Shown: positions 25,146 to 33,439 of the stretch, piece after piece
Numbering within the stretch: position 1 is the stretch's first letter
Layout of the letters: the number at the start of each line of letters is the position of its first letter
NCBI RefSeq assembly: GCF_000195575.1
Contig: NC_015391.1
Location: 124,001-188,000 of the forward strand
Reading direction: 5' to 3'
Length of the DNA: 64,000 nucleotides
Origin: Carnobacterium sp. 17-4
Lineage (GTDB): Bacteria; Bacillota; Bacilli; Lactobacillales; Carnobacteriaceae
Notes under the pieces: generated by a model
What the model saw: the letters and a program-made list of their open reading frames with translations, nothing else
The model's database searches: none
What the model was told of the DNA's origin: nothing
Translations under genes and position numbers: made by a program

Positions 25146-25358
25146 ATGAAAAATTACAAAAAGATTCTAGGCTATAGTTTAATGTTAGTAGCTATCTTAA
25201 TATTAGTTCGTTTACCCAATATGGCTTATCCAATTCCTGATGAGGATGGAATGGATATTGACCTTTATATCCTAGAAGTGGTTTTAAATATAGTAAGGTA
25301 TAATCTTCTTTCAATCTTCTCTTTTGTTTTAGGTATAAAAATTGTGTTTAAGAAATAG
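25146..25358 (+). CDS. Two-span membrane protein, 70 aa
   Basis: A 70-aa protein with GAAAGGAAATTATTC before ATG. Span 1 is about 8-24 and span 2 about 44-66; between them is a strongly acidic outer loop (PIPDEDGMDIDLYILE). It is the only gene read from promoter copy 2 before a new promoter. No family recognised. Small size and the shared promoter link it to the 17.3-kb and 35-kb small-protein genes. Confidence 0.68.
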   Translation: MKNYKKILGYSLMLVAILILVRLPNMAYPIPDEDGMDIDLYILEVVLNIVRYNLLSIFSFVLGIKIVFKK

Positions 25359-25433
25359 AAAGAAATTTTTTACTTATATATACACTGGTTCTTCTTTTTA
25401 TTACAGCTAATATATGTGTATACTATAAATGAA

Positions 25434-25565
25434 AGCGGTCTAAGAAAAGTAAAAAAAGAGGGGGCTTTTTATGGGGAAAGTATTATTTGGTATATTTCCT
25501 TCCAAATGTTGATAATGATTAAGAATTAGACTTATGATACGAAGAATACTAATAAACAGACCGCT
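25434..25565 (+). promoter_or_regulatory. Leader with distant inverted repeat enclosing a mini-ORF
   Basis: AGCGGTCT (25434-25441) and AGACCGCT (25558-25565) are exact inverted repeats 116 bases apart. A TGTGTATACT extended -10 ends at 25424, so a transcript probably starts at about 25431, right at the first arm. The second arm lies just before the ribosome site of the 25581 gene. A long-range fold that hides that site is possible but unproven. Confidence 0.4.
25471..25512 (+). CDS. 13-aa mini-ORF
   Basis: GAGGGGG lies seven bases before ATG; the product MGKVLFGIFPSKC is a mostly hydrophobic 13-mer ending in Lys-Cys. It sits in the leader of the next gene. It could be a leader peptide that couples translation to the downstream gene, or a small signal peptide. 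The evidence is only the good ribosome site. Confidence 0.35.
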   Translation: MGKVLFGIFPSKC

Positions 25566-25580
25566 AAGGGAGTGAGATAA

Positions 25581-25814
25581 ATGTCTACAGAATCAGTTAT
25601 GAGTTTAAATTTAAATGTTTATGAGGTCATAGATTTCTACGCTGACGTATTTGAGGTAGAAAAAAATGAACCGATAACAAATGATGAAAATGCATTTGAC
25701 CCTGATGTCGTTCTTTTTAATAATGAAATCAATCGATACGACAAACTTAAAGAAAACGGTCAGGTAGAAATAGAAAAAATAACTAAAGACATTTACCAAG
25801 TTGAAATACATTAA
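25581..25814 (+). CDS. Short protein resembling the start of a VOC/PhnB domain, 77 aa
   Basis: A 77-aa acidic soluble protein with AAGGGAGTGAGATAA before ATG. LNLNVYEVIDFYADVFEVEKNEP resembles the first strand-helix of VOC/PhnB-type proteins (xAxxFYxxVF), but at 77 aa it is about half the usual length and lacks metal-ligand positions. It may be a truncated relic or a stand-alone half-domain. It ends at a clean terminator shared with the convergent MurE-like gene. Confidence 0.55.
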   Translation: MSTESVMSLNLNVYEVIDFYADVFEVEKNEPITNDENAFDPDVVLFNNEINRYDKLKENGQVEIEKITKDIYQVEIH

Positions 25815-25816
25815 AT

Positions 25817-25860
25817 AATACTCCTAACACTAGTTCAAACTGTGTTAGGAGTATTATTTT
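25817..25860. terminator. Bidirectional terminator between the 77-aa gene and the MurE-like gene
   Basis: AATACTCCTAACAC pairs perfectly with GTGTTAGGAGTATT; the plus strand continues ATTTTTG and the minus strand ATTTAATG. It serves the plus-strand gene best. Confidence 0.82.
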
Positions 25861-25870
25861 TGATTGCTTT

Positions 25871-27478
25871 TTAAGTTCCAGAATTCAAATTTAATAATTT
25901 TTCAGCTACTTTAAAAGGATCCATTCCAATGATTTTATTCTTTAACACTTGATCAATCTTTTCATGATCTACTTGAGGGTAAATTTCTTTTAATAATTCT
26001 AGTGTCTTTCTTGCACCCTGATCCATCGAATGCGCTCCTGAAATCAATAGAATATCTGCTACATTCAACTGCTCAACGCCAAATAGCAAGGTATCATCGA
26101 GTTCTTTAAAAAACGTAACTTCGATTTTATTTTGATGCATTACTTTCAAGAAAGCGTCTAATTCTTCTTCTGTGACTTCATCAATTTTGTTTACATGTGA
26201 TGGTGCCGTCGTCAGAATGATTTTAGCAATTTTCATTTTATGGAACCATTTTGTTAATGACTCCGCAATTTCTGTACTATGCGCAGGGCCGTTACTACCT
26301 CTGATTGCATGCACAAGGTGAAGCTCATTGTAATCTAAATGACTGATGGTCTCCATGCATGAATCAATGTTGTTTTGATTCAATAACAAGTCGTCTATCA
26401 CTTTAAATTCCTTATCGTATAGTACCTGGAATCGACGCTCTACACCTTGGAAATTTTTAATGCCTCGCTGGATATCTTCAATCGGTAGATCATTGACTAA
26501 TCCCGTAACAAGTGCTGTGAGTGCATTGTAGATAGAATGATAGCCTAGAACTGACATCTCTAAATCAAAACTTGTTATCTCAATTGTTTTTCCACTTAAG
26601 GTGTTAAATGGTTTTCGAATATTCACTGTAAATGATGGTATTCCCGACGAAAAACGTATATCTGAAACGGTGATTGTACCAGATTTATTTTCGATTCCAA
26701 AAGTAATGACTTGTGCTTCAGTCTCTTTTTCTAAAGGGATAAGCAATGGTTCATCAAGGTTTAAAATAGCTGTACTTGCTTTAGAAGCATTTCTTATTAA
26801 TGATGCTTTAGCATCAAAGTAAGCATCAAATGATTCATGCAGTTTGATATGTTCTGGACTGATATTCATAAAGGCTACAACGTCAAAGTCAGTATTATAA
26901 ACGCGCTTAAGTTCTAGCGCTGAAGAAGAAACTTCCATGGAGACATGTGTGATTTCACGATCTCTCATCCTTGCAAAATGTTGCTGCAAATCATAAGATT
27001 CTGGAGTAGTTAATCTACTCATTTCAATCTCTTTGTCAATCTTAACTAGAATAGTTCCTATTAAACCGGATTTCAATTGAGAGGCCTTGAAAATTTCTTC
27101 TATCATGTATGTAATCGTAGTCTTCCCATTAGTAGCAGTTACTCCGAATATATTCATTGATTTAGAAGGATGATCAAAAAAATTGCTCGATAAAATAGCC
27201 AAAGCTTCACGACTATCGGAGACTTTAAGTTGAATAACATGAATATCTTCAATAAAATCTTCGACAATGATAACTGTTGCACCTTGACTTGCAGCATGTT
27301 TTGCGTAGTTATGTCCATCTGTTTGGTGACCTTTAATACAGACAAATAAAGTATCTGCACCTACTTCTTTTGAGTGATAAGCAATTTTTTTAATATCGAT
27401 TTTATCTAATTCTATTTTAAGCTGATTATGGCAGCTAGAGTCGATCTTTACCGATTTCAATAAGTCAGTTAGTTTCAT
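25871..27478 (-). CDS. Divergent MurE-like Mur ligase family protein
   Basis: A 535-aa protein with the three-domain Mur ligase layout. The N-terminal domain has the MurE-type block KKIAYHSKEVGADTLFVCIKGHQTDGHNYAKHA. The P-loop is TATNGKTT (about 114-121), and TTPESYDLQQ and SMEVSSSALELKR follow MurE. The C-terminal domain is not MurE-like: the expected DYAHTPD is DDLLLNQNN and the GGDRD block is AIRGSNG. ATP-dependent ligation to a UDP-MurNAc-peptide or another acid is likely, but the amino acid substrate is open. AGGAGTCACGATCATT precedes ATG. Its -10 overlaps a palindrome shared with hxlR. Confidence 0.82.
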   Translation of the reverse strand: MKLTDLLKSVKIDSSCHNQLKIELDKIDIKKIAYHSKEVGADTLFVCIKGHQTDGHNYAKHAASQGATVIIVEDFIEDIHVIQLKVSDSREALAILSSNFFDHPSKSMNIFGVTATNGKTTITYMIEEIFKASQLKSGLIGTILVKIDKEIEMSRLTTPESYDLQQHFARMRDREITHVSMEVSSSALELKRVYNTDFDVVAFMNISPEHIKLHESFDAYFDAKASLIRNASKASTAILNLDEPLLIPLEKETEAQVITFGIENKSGTITVSDIRFSSGIPSFTVNIRKPFNTLSGKTIEITSFDLEMSVLGYHSIYNALTALVTGLVNDLPIEDIQRGIKNFQGVERRFQVLYDKEFKVIDDLLLNQNNIDSCMETISHLDYNELHLVHAIRGSNGPAHSTEIAESLTKWFHKMKIAKIILTTAPSHVNKIDEVTEEELDAFLKVMHQNKIEVTFFKELDDTLLFGVEQLNVADILLISGAHSMDQGARKTLELLKEIYPQVDHEKIDQVLKNKIIGMDPFKVAEKLLNLNSGT

Positions 27479-27804
27479 AATGATCGTGACTCCTCAAGTG
27501 ATGGTGTACATAATCTGATAAGTCATATTTTTTGGTCAGATTACGTCTATTAGTACTATTTAGTGTACTATTTTATTTGTTTTATGTCATATTATTTGCT
27601 CACTTAGAATAAATCCCAATTTAGTCCTGCTATGAAATACATTTATTACTTATTCTTCTATGAAGAATGCAAATATAGTAACGAAAATCAATCTTGTCTA
27701 TAATAGAAATAAATTGTTATTTTTATTGACCATAATTTATTTTATAGTGGTGATGTACTTGCTACTTTTTTTGATATTTTCAAAAAATGAAAGGAGTATA
27801 TATA
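27479..27804. other. Intergenic region between divergent genes
   Basis: This 326-base gap has no ORF. It contains the promoter of the MurE-like gene (ATGACA at 27590-27585, 17 bp, TACACT at 27567-27562 on the minus strand) with the palindrome over its -10. An AT-rich stretch before the Imm5-like gene presumably contains that gene's promoter. Confidence 0.6.
27551..27570. promoter_or_regulatory. Palindromic operator TAGTAC-N8-GTACTA over the -10 of the MurE-like gene
   Basis: TAGTAC and GTACTA separated by 8 bases. The minus-strand -10 (TACACT) lies inside it, as expected for a repressor site. The same 12 specified bases with the same 8-base gap occur at 30178-30197 directly before the hxlR gene. 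Confidence 0.6.
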
Positions 27805-28347
27805 TTGGATATTGAAGATTATGCATGGAATAAACATGAACAAGAACTGAGAGAACAGAACGAGTTTAGATACAGTGAATCAAAAATTAAAATAATAGAT
27901 AATGTAGAATTAAGGAATAAAATTGAAGATAATCTCGAAAATTTACCACAAAAATCAGTTGCTAAATGGGCTTTAAAAGTAGCGACCCCAATTTTGGAGT
28001 ACCTTGATAGCCATTTGAAAAACGATGTACGGGTAGAGTTAGGGGTAGAAGCTTTAGAAAAGCGAATAAATGGAAGTATAAATGCGTATGAATTACGCAA
28101 AATTGGATTCATTGTAAACGAATTAGCTAAAGAATCAAAAACTGAAATTAGTAAGTATGCCGCACGTTCATTTGCACAAGCAATTGCAACTGGACACATG
28201 CGAGGTCATGCTATGGTTAGCAGTGATTATGCAATAAAAGTAGTAAACCATTTAACGAGTAATTCGCCAGAAGCTTCAACAAAGGAAAGAAGAAGGCAAT
28301 TAGAGATCTTTGACAATTTAAATGAAAAGTCATATGAAATCAAATAG
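27805..28347 (+). CDS. Imm5-like putative immunity protein
   Basis: A 180-aa helical protein. The pattern SVAKWALKVATPILEYLDSHLKNDVRVELGVEALEKRINGSINAYELRKIG, then SKYAARSFAQAIATGHMRGHAMVSSDYAIKVV, matches the Imm5-type putative immunity domain (D-x-R-x-x-x-x-A, then A-R-x-x-A/HA-x-A and H-x-x-x-A). TTG at 27805 is chosen because AAAGGAG lies 8 bases upstream; the in-frame ATG at 27787 overlaps that site. Such genes protect against polymorphic toxins, but no toxin gene is nearby. It appears as an orphan. Confidence 0.7.
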   Translation: MDIEDYAWNKHEQELREQNEFRYSESKIKIIDNVELRNKIEDNLENLPQKSVAKWALKVATPILEYLDSHLKNDVRVELGVEALEKRINGSINAYELRKIGFIVNELAKESKTEISKYAARSFAQAIATGHMRGHAMVSSDYAIKVVNHLTSNSPEASTKERRRQLEIFDNLNEKSYEIK

Positions 28348-28544
28348 ATTCATATATGGATAAAAAATTTCTACTAACGTTCGTATGCTACAAAGATACT
28401 TGTGGTATTGTGTATTCAAGTACGTAAAGAGAGACTACCTTAAATTTAAATATTGGTTTTTTTTACTCTATCAAAATTAGTTGATATTCAAAATTTCTCC
28501 ATTTAATTTAGAAAATCATTCAGTAAACTAGGAGGAGTAAGTGT

Positions 28545-28904
28545 ATGGAACGATTATCAAAGGATAAACAGGTTCAAAAATTTTTAGAAGAAATGATGAA
28601 AACTGACAATAAGAAGTTCATTATATTAGAATCCATAAGAAACGTTGTATATACAAATAATGAAAAAACGAAAGAAAGAATTATGTATGGGGGGATCATG
28701 TTCTCTGCTGAAAAGGATTGGGGTGGTATTTATGTATACAAGAATCATATCTCTTTTGAATTTTCAGAAGGATTTAAACTAAATGATCCAGAGAATTTAT
28801 TACAAGGTACTGGTAATAAAAGACGTCATTTAAAATTAAAATCAGTATCCGAAATTTCTGATAAAAAAGTAGATTTTTTTGTTAAACAAACCTTACTTTT
28901 TTGA
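28545..28904 (+). CDS. DUF1801 (YdhG-like) protein
   Basis: A 119-aa soluble protein. RIMYGGIMFSAEKDWGGIYVYKNHISFEFSEGFKLNDPENLLQGTGNKRRHLKLKSVSEI is the DUF1801 signature (G-x-G-K-x-x-R-H). The family is common in Gram-positives and has an iron-regulated YdhG-type member in Bacillus, but has no known enzyme function. GGAGGAGTAAGTGT precedes ATG. It is alone, and a decayed aldo/keto reductase follows. Confidence 0.82.
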   Translation: MERLSKDKQVQKFLEEMMKTDNKKFIILESIRNVVYTNNEKTKERIMYGGIMFSAEKDWGGIYVYKNHISFEFSEGFKLNDPENLLQGTGNKRRHLKLKSVSEISDKKVDFFVKQTLLF

Positions 28905-28913
28905 GGTGAATGA

Positions 28914-29077
28914 ATATCACTCGATTTTATGCATAAAATGGCTGAGGGAAAAGATGCGACTATTGCTCAAATTACTTTAGCAAGGATGAGAAAAATACTA
29001 TTAATGAAGTGTAGGAACAAATCCAAATAATAGGAGATAGATACCCAGAGACGGAGAAGAAACGTACTGGAATTTAG
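28914..29077 (+). pseudogene. Remnant of an aldo/keto reductase gene (C-terminal part)
   Basis: Frame from 28923 reads DFMHKMAEGKDATIAQITLARM, the conserved 'ae.k.aTpaQiaLAWm' helix of aldo/keto reductases, then runs off after LLMKC. A second frame reads INEV(stop)EQIQIIGDRYPETEKKRTGI, which is the C-terminal tail seen in the same family. About 30 residues that should lie between are missing and an in-frame stop interrupts. There is no start codon with a ribosome site. Confidence 0.6.
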
Positions 29078-29163
29078 TCAAAGGAAAGACTGGAGCACTT
29101 ATGTCCCAGTCTCATGTGTAGTTTTATTTAATACATAAAATTAGATAGAACTATGTATTGGAA

Positions 29164-29202
29164 AAAGCAGCAAACCTAAATCAGGTTTGCTGCTTCTTTT
29201 AT
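29164..29202. terminator. Terminator hairpin
   Basis: AAGCAGCAAACCT pairs with AGGTTTGCTGCTT, followed by CTTTTATT on the plus strand. It may serve the minus-strand reductase that ends at 29258 or the relic gene. It is nearly the same hairpin as at 22471-22506. Confidence 0.7.
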
Positions 29203-29257
29203 TGTCTTCTAAAAGAAAAAAATTTAAAGTAGATAAGAAAATAATCATACAAATAGC

Positions 29258-29980
29258 TTATGAGTTATAGATTTCTCTATTTAAGTTTACGATGTCTGAG
29301 TGAGTAAAATCAGGTGAAAAGTTCTCCATTACTTTATCTCTTAACAAGGGTGCTTTTTCTTTATTTGCTTTTTTTAAAGCGTCTATTAACTCGTCTTTTG
29401 TTAATTCTGTGCAGTAAGCAGGGGTGCCGGGTTGTTGTCTCCATGACTCACTTAAAGGTCCACTATCTACTGAATCGAAACCTAAATCATTTACTAAGCC
29501 CATGACTAGTTGTTTTTGTAATTGGTCATCACCTGAAACCGTCATTGCGATACGTCCACTAGTACCTTCTGTGGTTCCTTTATTTTCCAAAGTGTGAGCT
29601 AATTGATTGCTGATAGCTTTAATGACAGGTCTACCTAATTGTTTTGAAACCCAAAGACTTTCAACCATTCCGTTCTCGATATCTTCAATTTTACTGTCTC
29701 TGAATGGATAGTAATTTGACGTATCTACAACAATTACGTCTTTATCAACTTGATCGATAATGGTGCGAATGTTTGGCATTACATGAGAAGGGAGAGAAAT
29801 AATAAGAATATCAATATTTTTTATGACATCTTCTACAGTCACATGTGTTCCTGAGATTTCTTTCCCTGCCATATTATCTAACCCACGGGTGTCTGCGATT
29901 TTGACATCATGCCCATTATTCACCAATTTTTTAGCAATATTTGTCCCTATTGGTCCCGCACCGATTATTCCAATTTTCAT
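29258..29980 (-). CDS. NADP-dependent F420-reductase-like oxidoreductase
   Basis: A 240-aa Rossmann protein: MKIGIIGAGPIGTNIAKKLVNNGHDVKIADTRG carries GxGxxG. DILIISLPSHVMPNIRTIIDQVDKDVIVVDTSNYYPFRD is the block seen in the 'NADP oxidoreductase coenzyme F420-dependent' family, although Firmicutes lack F420. The C-terminal helical part (PLSESWRQQPGTPAYCTELT) is typical of the group. It is probably a ketone or quinone-type reductase. AGGAGGAACACTA precedes ATG. It is divergent from a HxlR-type regulator, a pairing common for stress reductases. Confidence 0.85.
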   Translation of the reverse strand: MKIGIIGAGPIGTNIAKKLVNNGHDVKIADTRGLDNMAGKEISGTHVTVEDVIKNIDILIISLPSHVMPNIRTIIDQVDKDVIVVDTSNYYPFRDSKIEDIENGMVESLWVSKQLGRPVIKAISNQLAHTLENKGTTEGTSGRIAMTVSGDDQLQKQLVMGLVNDLGFDSVDSGPLSESWRQQPGTPAYCTELTKDELIDALKKANKEKAPLLRDKVMENFSPDFTHSDIVNLNREIYNS

Positions 29981-30177
29981 TAGTGTTCCTCCTAAAATAA
30001 ATTTTCTTTGAATATGATGTAGTAACAGCTATTAGATAGTTTAATTACCCAAACATAAATTTAGCTACATACTTTTTTACGTGTCCACGTTGTGAATAAG
30101 TAAGTTGCGTGTTTTGATCCTAACTACTATACTAAACACATTACTCTAAAAATTGAAGTAGGCAATAAAAAAAGGGG

Positions 30178-30197
30178 TAGTACGATTTTATGTACTA
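30178..30197. promoter_or_regulatory. Palindromic operator TAGTAC-N8-GTACTA upstream of hxlR
   Basis: Arms TAGTAC and GTACTA, 24 to 43 bases before the regulator's start codon, overlapping the likely -10. The same palindrome is at 27551-27570. HxlR proteins commonly bind such TACT/AGTA sites and repress themselves; that this protein is the one binding here is inference. Confidence 0.65.
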
Positions 30198-30220
30198 TTG
30201 AGAAAGAAAGGGATGTTAGT

Positions 30221-30580
30221 ATGGCTAGAATATGTAAGGACGGGTTTGAAAAAGAGTTTATTAATGAGCATAGAGATGTTTATGGTATTGCGTATACTCA
30301 AAACATCCTTTCTGGACGTTGGAAATATATTATTCTTTGGTTTTTAAAAAATAAAGAACGACGTTACAGTGAAATTAAAGCTTTTTTATGGGACATATCA
30401 CAAGGATCCCTTACAAAACAATTGCGAGAATTAGAGACAGATGGATTAATTAACCGAGAAGTTTTCCCAGAAGTACCTCCGCGTGTCGAATATTCATTAA
30501 CCACTAAGGGGCGTGAATTTATTCCAGTTATTGATATAATGGAAAACTTTGGTAAAAAATACGGTGAGAAATCTCAATGA
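30221..30580 (+). CDS. HxlR-family (YodB/HypR-like) transcriptional regulator
   Basis: A 119-aa winged-helix protein: GRWKYIILWFLKNKERRYSEIKAFLWDISQGSLTKQLRELETDGLINREVFPEVPPRVEYSLTTKGREFIPVI is the full HxlR signature. Cys5 sits near the N-terminus (ARICKDG), at the place where the YodB and HypR redox-sensing cysteine is found. AGAAAGGGATGTTAGT precedes ATG. It is divergent from the NADP reductase. A thiol-based switch is family knowledge. Confidence 0.9.
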   Translation: MARICKDGFEKEFINEHRDVYGIAYTQNILSGRWKYIILWFLKNKERRYSEIKAFLWDISQGSLTKQLRELETDGLINREVFPEVPPRVEYSLTTKGREFIPVIDIMENFGKKYGEKSQ

Positions 30581-30654
30581 AGTAAAAAGCAGCTGGTATG
30601 ATACATGGAATTACATATTTCATGTATCATAACTATACGTAAAATAAGTGAGAA

Positions 30655-30948
30655 ATGGGATTAGTTAGAATGATCAAAATAATTGACAATCAGAAACTCG
30701 AGTTGCATTACAAAGAGGGATTCGGAACCTGGACCTATCACCTTAGACTTCCAGGAACAGTCGATATTAAAGGAAGATGGGGACATTTAAAAGTATCTGG
30801 TACAATTGACGATTTTGAAGTGAAAAACATTTATTTAGCTCCAAGGAAGAATGAAGATAAAATTATCTCAATCAATAAGGAAATTAGAGATGCAATAGGA
30901 AAAAGCGGTGGAGATATGGTAATGGTAACTCTATACTTGCATGATTAG
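30655..30948 (+). CDS. DUF1905 protein
   Basis: A 97-aa beta-rich protein: FGTWTYHLRLPGTVDIKGRWGHLKVSGTIDDFEVKNIYLAPRKNEDKIISINKEIRDAIGKSGGDMVMVTLYLHD matches the PF08922 family (DUF1905; often fused to YdeI/OmdA) in length and in the 'GDxVxVxL' end. The start is uncertain: the ATG at 30655 and that at 30670 both lack a strong ribosome site; GTGAGAA precedes the first. It sits between the HxlR gene and frmA on the same strand. Confidence 0.75.
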   Translation: MGLVRMIKIIDNQKLELHYKEGFGTWTYHLRLPGTVDIKGRWGHLKVSGTIDDFEVKNIYLAPRKNEDKIISINKEIRDAIGKSGGDMVMVTLYLHD

Positions 30949-31197
30949 CTTACTCAGTGAAGTTAATTTTATTTTTTATACCTTTTCATTTTAGGATAGA
31001 TCATTTTCAACTAATTGTTTGATTGCCAATTTTAAAACTTTTTTTTATGATAGGAGTGTGCTAAAAAAAATTGGAAGTCAAAGGATAATTTCATCTTCTT
31101 TTCAATACTTGGTATAAAATTCATAATGACCAAAATAGCAGTATTAATTTTGTTTTCATTATACAATACAAATAGGATACAAGAAGAAATAGTTTAA

Positions 31198-32331
<1,134 letters not shown>

Positions 32332-32335
32332 TTAA

Positions 32336-33169
32336 ATGGTTGTCGAACAACTTGAAATGCATCTCTCTTTTGAAGGAGAGCAACGTAAATACCGTCATTT
32401 TTCTAACGTATTAAATTGTGAAATGGTGTTTAGCCTTTATTTGCCACCGTTGTTTGAAGAAAAGGAATTATCGCTAATTTGGTGGTTATCAGGATTAACA
32501 TGTACAGATGATAATTTTAGTCAAAAAAGTGGCTTTCAAAAAACTGCTGCAGATCAGGCAGTCGCCGTGATCATTCCTGATACGTCTCCAAGGGGAGAAA
32601 AAGTACCAGACGATGAAGGATGGGACTTGGGTAAAGGTGCAAGTTTTTATCTAAATGCCACAGAAAACCCGTGGGTCGAGAATTATCAAATGCACACATA
32701 TTTAACTGAAGAACTGCCTCAAATAGTGTATAGTTTGATCCCGAATTTTTCAGGCAAAGAAAGTATTATGGGGCATTCAATGGGCGGACATGGAGCAATC
32801 ATGATGGGATTAAAAGAACCGGGACGCTTTGCTTCCATTTCAGCCTTTGCACCAATTTTAAATCCCACACAAGTACCTTGGGGTAAAAAAGCATTCACAG
32901 CTTATTTAGGTTCAGATGAATCTTCATGGCAAGAATGGGATTCTACAAGTTTGATTGAACAAACTGAAAAAGTTCCTCCTATCTTAATCACACAAGGTAC
33001 ATCTGATAATTTTTATGGTGTGCAATTGCAAGAAAGTGAATTTTTGAAAGCAGCAGGAGATAAACCTGTTTTTTATCAGTCAGAAAAAGGATACGATCAT
33101 AGTTACTTTACAATAGCGACTTTTATAGAAGAACATATTCAATTTCATGTGAGTGAATTAAAAAAATAA
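32336..33169 (+). CDS. frmB: S-formylglutathione hydrolase
   Basis: A 277-aa esterase-D-type alpha/beta hydrolase that releases formate and glutathione from the product of the enzyme before it. LSLIWWLSGLTCTDDNFSQKSGFQKTAA is the family's oxyanion region, the nucleophile is Ser in GHSMGGHGA, and GTSDNFY and GYDHSYFTIATFI carry the Asp and His of the triad. AGGAG precedes ATG and overlaps the end of frmA's coding region. The operon ends with a long hairpin. Confidence 0.96.
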   Translation: MVVEQLEMHLSFEGEQRKYRHFSNVLNCEMVFSLYLPPLFEEKELSLIWWLSGLTCTDDNFSQKSGFQKTAADQAVAVIIPDTSPRGEKVPDDEGWDLGKGASFYLNATENPWVENYQMHTYLTEELPQIVYSLIPNFSGKESIMGHSMGGHGAIMMGLKEPGRFASISAFAPILNPTQVPWGKKAFTAYLGSDESSWQEWDSTSLIEQTEKVPPILITQGTSDNFYGVQLQESEFLKAAGDKPVFYQSEKGYDHSYFTIATFIEEHIQFHVSELKK

Positions 33170-33270
33170 AGAACTGGCTAATGAGTATAAAATAGGTAAT
33201 TTTGTTGAATTTAGTTACTATAGTCAATTCTTTAAACATTAGCAGACTAACTCAATGTAAGAGGGAAATA

Positions 33271-33322
33271 CAAAACACCTTGTAGCTGGCATATTAGAGT
33301 ATGCCAGCTACAAGGTGTTTTT
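33271..33322. terminator. Terminator after frmB
   Basis: AAACACCTTGTAGCTGGCATA pairs perfectly with its reverse complement at 33300-33320; the plus strand continues with TTTTTG. It lies between convergent genes. Confidence 0.85.
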
Positions 33323-33439
33323 GAATATAAAAAAATGTGCAATAATAAATTTTTTATTGGTTCTAGTAGAATTACTAGTGATATATCTACATTTAATGAA
33401 GTAAGAACTACAATCTTTATACTAAGAGGAATTCTATTA

